DNA from: CAWIUB01 sp963839175
Lineage (GTDB): Bacteria > Actinomycetota > Actinomycetes > Mycobacteriales > Jatrophihabitantaceae
Direction: 5' to 3'
NCBI GenBank assembly: GCA_963839175.1
Contig: CAWIUB010000044.1
Location: 1 to 17,973, forward strand
Length of the DNA: 17,973 nt
How positions within the stretch are numbered: position 1 is the first letter of the stretch; each line of letters opens with the position of its first letter. A model generated the notes under the pieces. The model did no database searches and had not been told where the DNA came from. It worked only from the letters and a program-made list of their open reading frames with translations. A program made the position numbers and the translations under genes. Positions 6,868-12,257 of this stretch are shown piece by piece.

Positions 6868-7262
6868 GCTACCTCGTGCTAGACACCGACATCGCGTCGG
6901 GCATTCTCCGTCATCGGCTTCCTTCGACACGTCGTGGCCAGCTTGTCGGGCCAACGCTGGCGATCACGTTCGTGACGCTCGGGGAGCTGACCAAGTGGAC
7001 CTTGGTTCGGCACTGGGGGCCGACCAAGCGGTCGACGTTTGACGAGTTCCTGGCGGGTTTGGTTGTCCTGCCGTACAGCGCCCGGGTTGCCCGGCGCTGG
7101 GGTGAGCTGCAGGCGCATGCACAGCTTCGCGGGCGACCGCGACCGGCGAACGACACGTGGATCGCCGCCTGCTGTCTGATGCGTGAGCACCCGTTGGCGA
7201 CCCTCAACGTCAAGGACTTCGCCGACTTCGCGGAACGCGAAGGGCTCCAGTTGATCAACTGA
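6864..7262 (+). CDS. PIN-domain RNase toxin (VapC-like)
   Basis: 132 residues, the normal VapC length. The PIN fold acidic residues are visible: D7 in LVLDTDIAS, E41 in TLGELTKW, D97 in ANDTWIAA, and D118 with D121 in NVKDFADF. These coordinate the Mg/Mn ions used for RNA cleavage, and all are present, so the nuclease looks active. VapC toxins cut tRNA or rRNA and inhibit translation when the antitoxin is lost. The GTG start overlaps the antitoxin stop by four bases. The pair sits inside the decayed tRNA-Ser island and is one of the few intact gene sets there, consistent with selection to keep it. Confidence 0.88.
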   Translation: MSYLVLDTDIASGILRHRLPSTRRGQLVGPTLAITFVTLGELTKWTLVRHWGPTKRSTFDEFLAGLVVLPYSARVARRWGELQAHAQLRGRPRPANDTWIAACCLMREHPLATLNVKDFADFAEREGLQLIN

Positions 7263-7424
7263 CGTGCGGATGCATTGTCAGCTTGGGAATCGTCCCGGTG
7301 GTGCCGCGTCGGCCGGGTTCTCGGCGTCATCGGTGTCAGTCGCGGCCTGGAACGCCCGGCGCGGCCTGGTGGAATGGCACGCTTATCGCACGTGTGCTGC
7401 GGGCCGCCCGGTGTGTCTCTCGAT

Positions 7425-7943
7425 CTACGCCAGCTCGTGTTGGTAGCGCAGCTCCCGTATCAAGACACCATCCAGGTCGGAATCCTTGACGGCACCGTTC
7501 GCGCGCCACCCGGTGGCCTCGTAGAAGCGGATCGCCCGGACATTCGTGTCGAGCACCCACAGCGAAGCTCGCGCGTAGTCCGCTTCGGCGAGCACGTCAA
7601 GGCAGGCAGTCATGAGTTGTCGCCCGATGCCGATGCGCCATCTGTCGGGTAGCACATAGAAGGACGTGACCTCACCAACCACGGCCTGGTCCTCGTCGTC
7701 GTCGCGGGCGGGGCATAGATGAGTGAAGCCAAGCAGCTCGTGTGCATCTTCCGCCACAAGCGTCCCCTCGCGCGGCCAGCCCGCGTGTTCCAGGGCTGCC
7801 GTCCAGCGCGGTATCCGTTGCGCTGGGTCCAAGGAGTCGAGGATGTCGTCGGGTAGCTGACCGTGGTACCCACGTTGCCACGACCGGACATGCAGGGCTG
7901 CGATCCGCGCCGCGTCGCCCGGGACGGCCCGTCGAATCTCCAT
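7425..7943 (-). CDS. GNAT-family N-acetyltransferase
   Basis: 172 residues with a complete GNAT fold signature. It begins MEIRRAVPGDAARIAALHVRSW (strand 1 and helix 1), then LVAEDAHELLGFTHL, then EVTSFYVLPDRWRIGIGRQLM, where RWRIGIG (101-107) is the acetyl-CoA pyrophosphate-binding loop. It ends with ASLWVLDTNVRAIRFYEATGWRANG, the usual motif B. It transfers an acetyl group from acetyl-CoA to an amine; the substrate is not predictable. ATG 7943 is preferred because AGGAAG lies upstream and the protein begins in typical family style; an ATG eight codons earlier is possible. Convergent with the vapC-like gene inside the relic island. Confidence 0.85.
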   Translation of the reverse strand: MEIRRAVPGDAARIAALHVRSWQRGYHGQLPDDILDSLDPAQRIPRWTAALEHAGWPREGTLVAEDAHELLGFTHLCPARDDDEDQAVVGEVTSFYVLPDRWRIGIGRQLMTACLDVLAEADYARASLWVLDTNVRAIRFYEATGWRANGAVKDSDLDGVLIRELRYQHELA

Positions 7944-8283
7944 GCTTCGATCTTCCTCGAAGGACAAGCGATCACGGATTCAAGCCTCGCGGACGGTTGC
8001 TCAGACTCGTCCCTGCCCTTCGTAGCTGCCGCCTTGCTCGGTCGGTCAGCCGGGTCAAGGGTGGCGCTTGCGCCACCGCGTAGCGACGCCGACAGGCGCC
8101 CTTGACGCGGTTGTCCGGCCGTGGATGATCCGGGGCTGCGGAGGGCAGGCACGCACGACCTGTCGCATGACCCGCTGGGCTAAAGGCTGGCCGTGTGACA
8201 AGTCCGCCCGGCTGCGGCCGAGGACGGCGCGCCGGAGGTTTCCGCCCGCAGGCCGTGAGCCGGGCGGAGCGCGGCCGGTAGGC
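7944..8283. other. Gene-free island stretch with nested inverted repeats
   Basis: No credible gene. At 8060-8077 GGTGGCGC-TT-GCGCCACC is a perfect palindrome, nested inside a wider inverted pair GTCAAGGG (8054-8061) and CCCTTGAC (8099-8106). Such GC-rich nested repeats often mark ends, origins or terminators of mobile elements. I have the impression of similar sequence in actinobacterial integrative elements but cannot verify it. Confidence 0.45.
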
Positions 8284-8523
8284 CGCGCCTTGACTGCCGG
8301 GCTTCGCGAGGGCCGGCTGCATGACGCGAGGCATACGGCGGCCACGGTCCTGCTGATTCTGGGTGTGCCCGAGCGGGCGGTCATGGGCCTGATGGGCTGG
8401 TCGAACACGGCGATGGTGACCCGCTACCAGCACCTCACGCTCCCGGTCCTGGACGGCGTGGCGGACCGAGTGGGCGAGCTGCTCTGGGGCGGCGCCGATG
8501 AGCCAATTGGGACGGAAACTAGG

Positions 8524-8551
8524 CGAAACCGGTGGTCGGGGGTCCGAACGG
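8524..8551 (+). repeat. Integrase-tail repeat, right copy
   Basis: Matches 6386-6413 over 28 bp with two mismatches. It lies directly behind the recognisable end of the integrase catalytic fragment. Confidence 0.7.
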
Positions 8552-8590
8552 CGCCGGTTGGCGAAGGTCCCGGATTTGTTGGCGGTGATC

Positions 8591-8605
8591 GCGGGCTTCG
8601 CCCGC
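8591..8605. repeat. Small hairpin behind the integrase fragment
   Basis: GCGGGC-TTC-GCCCGC, a 6-bp GC stem with a 3-base loop, 23 bp left of the larger palindrome at 8628-8651. It may form part of a bidirectional terminator region between the integrase remnant and tRNA-Ser. Confidence 0.35.
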
Positions 8606-8627
8606 TCAACCGCCCGTCGTCGCCTCG

Positions 8628-8651
8628 GGAGAGCGAGCAAGCTCGCTCTCC
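8628..8651 (-). terminator. Palindromic hairpin downstream of tRNA-Ser
   Basis: GGAGAGCGAGC and GCTCGCTCTCC are perfect complements separated by AA, allowing a stem of about 10 bp with a 4-base loop. It begins 15 bp past the tRNA-Ser 3' end in the direction of tRNA transcription, a fitting position for a terminator. It lacks a T-run, as many actinobacterial terminators do. Confidence 0.55.
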
Positions 8652-8666
8652 TCGCGGCTCCTAGGG

Positions 8667-8751
8667 CGGTGGCGGTGGGATTTGAACCCACGGAGGCTTG
8701 CACCTCACACGCTTTCGAGGCGTGCTCCTTAGGCCGCTCGGACACGCCACC
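8667..8751 (-). tRNA. tRNA-Ser (anticodon CGA)
   Basis: On the minus strand the 85-nt molecule folds fully. The acceptor GGTGGCG pairs with CGCCACC, with discriminator G. The anticodon stem is CACGC/GCGTG with loop CTCGAAA (anticodon CGA, reading UCG). The long variable arm GAGG-TGCAA-GCCTC is typical of tRNA-Ser, and the T arm is GTGGG-TTCAAAT-CCCAC. No CCA is encoded. It starts 20 bases after the tadA stop on the same strand and may be cut from the tadA transcript. It is the target of the relic integrative element to its left. Confidence 0.95.
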
Positions 8752-8771
8752 GTCGACGAGGGTACCGGGAG

Positions 8772-9224
8772 CTAGCGTCGCTGGGCGAAGAAGTCGGCGA
8801 GGAGCGCGCCACATGACTGCTCGAGAACGCCAGCGAGGACCTCCGGGCGATGGTTCAGCCGCCGGTCCCGGACGACGTCCAGGAGCGAGCCGACGGCGCC
8901 CGCTTTCGGGTCCCACGCGCCGAAAACCAGCCGATCGACCCTGGACAGGACGATCGCCCCGGCGCACATCGTGCACGGTTCAAGTGTGACGACCAGGGTG
9001 CAGCCGACGAGTTGCCACGAGTCCAGTGCCGCGCCGGCCCGCCGGAGCGCGACGAGCTCGGCGTGGGCGGTGGGGTCGTTCGTGCGCTCGCGCTCGTTAT
9101 GCGCGGACGCGATCACGGCACCGACTCGATCCAGGACCACCGCGCCGATCGGCACGTCGCCGGATGGCAGAGCCTCGCGGGCGACCGCGAGCGCTGCCGT
9201 CATCGCTGGTTCCCAGGAACTCAC
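8772..9224 (-). CDS. tadA: tRNA-specific adenosine deaminase
   Basis: 150 residues, normal for TadA. The enzyme converts adenosine 34 of tRNA-Arg(ACG) to inosine, so that one tRNA can read several CGN codons. The zinc and catalytic motifs are complete: HAE at 54-56 (Glu as proton shuttle) and PCTMC at 83-87, with an N-terminal PIGAVV strand and the following FGAWDPKAGAVGS segment characteristic of TadA rather than of free cytidine deaminases. The GTG at 9224 is chosen because it overlaps the upstream gene's stop as GTGA; an ATG at codon 8 is the alternative. Last protein gene of the minus-strand unit, 20 bases before tRNA-Ser. Confidence 0.93.
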   Translation of the reverse strand: MSSWEPAMTAALAVAREALPSGDVPIGAVVLDRVGAVIASAHNERERTNDPTAHAELVALRRAGAALDSWQLVGCTLVVTLEPCTMCAGAIVLSRVDRLVFGAWDPKAGAVGSLLDVVRDRRLNHRPEVLAGVLEQSCGALLADFFAQRR

Positions 9225-9700
9225 ACCCGGACGGCTTCGAACGCCTCCGCGCAGCCTGCGCGTTCGCACACCGCGACGATGAGGTCGACGGGCAGAGTCC
9301 CTTCCTGGGCGCACAACGCCAGCAGTTCCGCGTCGGACGTCCCCAGGTCGGCGACCACCGTCGGATCGCCGAACGGCGCGCTCTCGTAGGCGGGCGGTGC
9401 ATCGTCATCGTCCAGGACGTCGCCACCGATCGGCTCGAGCTCGTCGGCCACGAGCGCGGCGAGCGGATGGGCGACTGCGGCGTGCCCGTCGGAGATGAAG
9501 AACCGCGCCTCGTCCTCGCCGTCGACTCGCGCTAGCACGGCGTACTCGTCGTCTTCTTCCACGACGACGAGCCTGATGTCCGCGGGGACGTCGCGGGCCA
9601 CATCGGTGATGTCGTCGATAGTCTCGCAGCCGTCCAGATCCAACTCTGACGCGCGCCAGCGAGTGCCACGGCGGGTCAGTACGGCAGCGAAGGCGGACAC
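9221..9700 (-). CDS. TadA-associated protein (paralogue 2)
   Basis: 159 residues, very acidic, with no membrane segment. It matches the actinobacterial family commonly labelled tRNA adenosine deaminase-associated protein. Features seen: an N-terminal strand AFAAVLTRRGTRW, then VVEEDDEYAVLARVDG, then FFISDGHAAVAHPLAALVADEL, an Asp-rich linker (VLDDDDAPP), and a C-terminal helical part DPTVVADLGTSDAELLAL ending CERAGCAEAFEAV. The biochemical role is unknown; the name reflects its position before tadA. GTG 9700 gives the same length as the upstream paralogue, and no better ribosome binding site is visible. Its stop overlaps the tadA start by four bases, so the two are translationally coupled. 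Confidence 0.8.
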   Translation of the reverse strand: MSAFAAVLTRRGTRWRASELDLDGCETIDDITDVARDVPADIRLVVVEEDDEYAVLARVDGEDEARFFISDGHAAVAHPLAALVADELEPIGGDVLDDDDAPPAYESAPFGDPTVVADLGTSDAELLALCAQEGTLPVDLIVAVCERAGCAEAFEAVRV

Positions 9701-9713
9701 GACGACCGACCCA

Positions 9714-10193
9714 TCAGACCTGTGCTGACTCGGTTGCGCGGGCGTACGGCTCGGCAAGACCGATGCGCTCGATGATCGTTTCGAGCATCTCGTCCGGATA
9801 GGCATCCAGGTCGTCGAGGATGCCTTCCATCTCCTCCTCGGACAGGTTGAGGTCGGTGAACAGGTCAAGGTCGCCGATCGGCCAGACCTCGTCGAGCTCG
9901 TCGTCGTCGGGGGGATCCTCGCCGAGCCGGTCGAGTACCTGCCGGGCCAGCGGGTATTCGACCGCGGCGGTCAGGTCGCTGAGCATCAGCGAGATCCGCG
10001 CACCGTCCAGCCGCGCGATCAGGAAGAACTCCTCGTCGACGCTGGCGACCACGAACGGCCCGCCCTCCGGCGGCTGCGACCGCAGTGCCGACAGCAGCAC
10101 GCCCAGATCACCAAGCACGGCGGGCGGCAGCGGCTCGCACCGCCATTGCCCCGAGTCGCGAAAGGCCGCGATCGCGTAGCCGCCTTGCGCCAT
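9714..10193 (-). CDS. TadA-associated protein (paralogue 1)
   Basis: 159 residues, exactly the length of the next gene and clearly related to it. Shared features are an aromatic N-terminal strand (YAIAAFRDSGQW), EEFFLIARLDG against DEYAVLARVDG, LSDLTAAVEYPLARQVLDRL against ISDGHAAVAHPLAALVADEL, an acidic linker (DPPDDDELDE), P(I/F)GD, and the C-terminal ERIGLAEPYARA against ERAGCAEAFEAV. It is even more acidic than paralogue 2. It begins the minus-strand unit at ATG 10193 (GGTGGTGA upstream) and ends 13 bases before paralogue 2. No known catalytic motif. The two may form a heteromer, possibly with TadA, but that is inference from gene order only. Confidence 0.8.
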   Translation of the reverse strand: MAQGGYAIAAFRDSGQWRCEPLPPAVLGDLGVLLSALRSQPPEGGPFVVASVDEEFFLIARLDGARISLMLSDLTAAVEYPLARQVLDRLGEDPPDDDELDEVWPIGDLDLFTDLNLSEEEMEGILDDLDAYPDEMLETIIERIGLAEPYARATESAQV

Positions 10194-10317
10194 CCCGTGT
10201 CACCACCCGGTGGATTACCTACTGAATGCGTCGATCCTGACACGTTCACAGTGCCGCCTCTAGTGCCGGACGGCAACAGCGATACCGTGCGCCGGTGCGC
10301 ATCGGCTCGGGGGGGTC
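10194..10317. promoter_or_regulatory. Divergent promoter region, tadA unit / tyrA
   Basis: 124 bp between divergent genes. On the plus strand TACCGT (10283-10288) fits a -10 element. Six bases later GTG 10295 opens an eight-codon frame whose stop overlaps the tyrA ATG. No good -35 was seen on either strand. Confidence 0.35.
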
Positions 10318-11283
10318 ATGACCGCCGCGTTCGGCCGCGTCGCCGTCCTCGGGCTCGGCCTGATTGGTGGCTCGCTCTTGCACGCCATCCGGCAGGCGGG
10401 TCTGGACGTCGTCGGGTACGACGTCGACCCGCAGACGGCTTCGGCCGCGAGCGGCTCGGGCTTCCCGGTCGCCGCCACCGATGCGGGCGCGGCGCACGGC
10501 GCGGACCTGGTCGTTCTTGCCATGCCGCTGCCCCAGGTGCCCGACGCGTTGCGCTCGCTCGCGCCGCACCTGGCCCACGGGGCGATCCTCACTGACGTGG
10601 GCACGCTCAAGACGCCGGTGCTCGCCGCGGTTCGGGCGTTCGTGCCGGCCGCCCGCTTCGTCGGTGGGCACCCGCTGGCGGGGACGGAGAACACCGGCTG
10701 GGGGGCCGCCGACCCGCTGCTTTTCCGGGACGCCCCGTGGGCGCTGACCCTCGAGCCGGACACCGACCTGGACGCCTGGCTGGCCCTCGCCGAGCTGGCC
10801 TGCGACCTGGGCGCCAAGCCCGTTCCCGCCGTCGCCGCCGAACAGGACGAGGCGGTCGCGCGGGTGATCGGCCTGCCGCACGTGCTGGCCGAAGCACTCG
10901 CGCTGACCGGCCTGGTCGGCGGTCCGCTGGGGCTGAGCCTCGCCGCCGGCTCGTACATGACCGGATCGCGCGTTGCCCGGACCCGGCCGGACCTGGTGGC
11001 GACCTGGTGCGATGACAACCCTGCTTTGGTTGACGCCCTCGACGACATCATCGGCCAGCTGACGGCAACCCGGGACATGCTCGCCGCGCATGGGTCGATG
11101 ATCGAGCTGGCCGTTGCCGGGCACGCGGCCCGGCTGGATTGGGAGCACCGGCAATTCGAGCCTGTCGAGCTCACCGCCGACCCGGGGACGCTACGGCTGC
11201 ATGGCCGCAACGGCGGGTGGATCACCGCGGTATTGCGCGACGACGACGGAATCCGGCTGTTGGGCATGCGGCCGGCCGAATGA
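10318..11283 (+). CDS. tyrA: Prephenate dehydrogenase
   Basis: 321 residues. It oxidises and decarboxylates prephenate (or arogenate) with NAD(P)+ in tyrosine biosynthesis in the cytoplasm. The Rossmann nucleotide-binding loop GLGLIGGS is at residues 12-19, the acidic end of strand 2 is GYDVD (33-37), and TDVGTLK (92-98) follows. GGHPLAGTE (116-124) is the family's substrate-binding and catalytic His motif. The all-helical C-terminal dimer domain follows, with PHVLAEAL and SYMTGSRVARTRPDL. No ACT regulatory domain is evident at the end, so tyrosine feedback through that route is unlikely. ATG 10318 has GGGGGG five bases upstream. Its stop overlaps the next gene's ATG (ATGA), implying one transcript. 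Confidence 0.93.
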   Translation: MTAAFGRVAVLGLGLIGGSLLHAIRQAGLDVVGYDVDPQTASAASGSGFPVAATDAGAAHGADLVVLAMPLPQVPDALRSLAPHLAHGAILTDVGTLKTPVLAAVRAFVPAARFVGGHPLAGTENTGWGAADPLLFRDAPWALTLEPDTDLDAWLALAELACDLGAKPVPAVAAEQDEAVARVIGLPHVLAEALALTGLVGGPLGLSLAAGSYMTGSRVARTRPDLVATWCDDNPALVDALDDIIGQLTATRDMLAAHGSMIELAVAGHAARLDWEHRQFEPVELTADPGTLRLHGRNGGWITAVLRDDDGIRLLGMRPAE

Positions 11284-12230
11284 TCACCGGGGTTCCCCTC
11301 GTCGAAGTCGTCAGATCAGGGGTCGTCGAGAGCCTTCACCGCGGTCACCTGGTGGCGATCGACGGCGCGGGCCGCATCGTCGCGGCCCTCGGTGACGTCG
11401 TTCAGCCCGTCTTTCCGCGCTCCTCGAACAAGCCCCTACAGGCCGTGGGGATGCGCCGACTGGGCCTGGACGTGCCGTCCCGCCAGCTGGCGCTGGCCGC
11501 GGCGTCGCATTCTGGCGAGCCCAGGCACCTTGAGCTGGCCCGTGAGATGCTCGCGAGCGGTGGGTTGGACGAGGACGATCTGGGCTGCCCGGCGGACTGG
11601 CCCCTCGACGAAACGGCCCGCGAACGGTGGATCGCCGGCGGCTCGCCCAAACGACGCATTGCCATGAACTGCTCCGGAAAGCACGCCGCGATGCTGCTCA
11701 CCGCCCGAGCGAACGGCTGGCCGACCGAGGGCTACCTCGCGCCGGACCATCCGCTGCAGCAGTCGTTGCGCGCGACGGTGTCCGATCTGGCCGGCGAGGC
11801 GGTCGCGCACACATCCGTCGACGGCTGCGGCGCGCCGTTGTTCGCGCTCAGCCTGCACGGCGTTGCCCGGGCCTTCGCACGTCTCGCGCTCGCGACCGGC
11901 ACTGCCGAACGAGACGTCGCCGACGCCATGCGCCGGCACCCCGAACTGGTCGCGGGCACCGGCCGCTCGGCCACCCTGCTCATGGCGGGCCTGCCCGGGG
12001 CGATCGCCAAGGACGGCGCCGAGGGCGTGTACGCGGCCGCGCTGCCGGACGGTGGCGCGGTGGCCGTGAAGATCGATGACGGGGCCCAGCGCGCCGCCGA
12101 GCGGGCCATCGTCGCCGGACTGCAGCGGCTCGGCGTGGTCGCGCCGGTATTGGACGAGCGGGCCGAAGCCCCGGTCCTGGCCGGTGGCGCGGTGGTCGGC
12201 GCCGTGCGATTCACCGCGTGGCGTCGATGA
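11280..12230 (+). CDS. L-asparaginase, AnsA/ReAV (asparaginase II) type
   Basis: 316 residues. It hydrolyses L-asparagine to aspartate and ammonia. The sequence fits the Rhizobium-type asparaginase family, not the E. coli AnsB family. SSNK (48-51) supplies the Ser-x-x-Lys pair corresponding to S48/K51 of the R. etli enzyme. HSGE (77-80), NCSGKH (130-135) with C131 and K134, and DGCGAP (181-186) with C183 match the metal-binding and substrate Cys/Lys set. All key residues are present, so activity is expected. ATG 11280 overlaps the tyrA stop by four bases. Pairing asparaginase with tyrA has no obvious metabolic logic and may simply be a housekeeping gene string. Confidence 0.9.
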   Translation: MITGVPLVEVVRSGVVESLHRGHLVAIDGAGRIVAALGDVVQPVFPRSSNKPLQAVGMRRLGLDVPSRQLALAAASHSGEPRHLELAREMLASGGLDEDDLGCPADWPLDETARERWIAGGSPKRRIAMNCSGKHAAMLLTARANGWPTEGYLAPDHPLQQSLRATVSDLAGEAVAHTSVDGCGAPLFALSLHGVARAFARLALATGTAERDVADAMRRHPELVAGTGRSATLLMAGLPGAIAKDGAEGVYAAALPDGGAVAVKIDDGAQRAAERAIVAGLQRLGVVAPVLDERAEAPVLAGGAVVGAVRFTAWRR

Positions 12231-12257
12231 AACGCATCGGCCGCTACCGTTTCCGGC

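Larger units (their letters stand above)
8284..8664 (+). pseudogene. Tyrosine integrase fragment (C-terminal catalytic part)
   Basis: The reading frame contains TAGLREGRLHDARHTAATVL, then LILGVPERAVMGLMGWSNTAM and VTRYQHLTLPVLDGVADRVG. These are the HxxR catalytic box (LHDARH), the LG-hs helix and the Tyr nucleophile region (RYQHL) of phage-type integrases. The core-binding domain and the first catalytic Arg are absent, and upstream sequence in the same frame is unrelated, so the gene is truncated. The fragment points at tRNA-Ser and ends three bases before its 3' end, the standard place for an integrase beside its attB site. The last roughly 50 codons, past the repeat at 8524-8551, are probably read-through rather than original protein. 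Confidence 0.85.

Noticed and set aside
7972..8976. 334-codon minus-strand frame across the island and tRNA-Ser
   Set aside because: It reads through the tRNA gene and antisense to the integrase fragment, with no family resemblance.
12231..12257. Possible c-di-AMP (ydaO-type) riboswitch before the KimA-like gene
   Set aside because: Only 27 bases separate it from the asparaginase stop, far too short for that riboswitch, and no such fold is seen.
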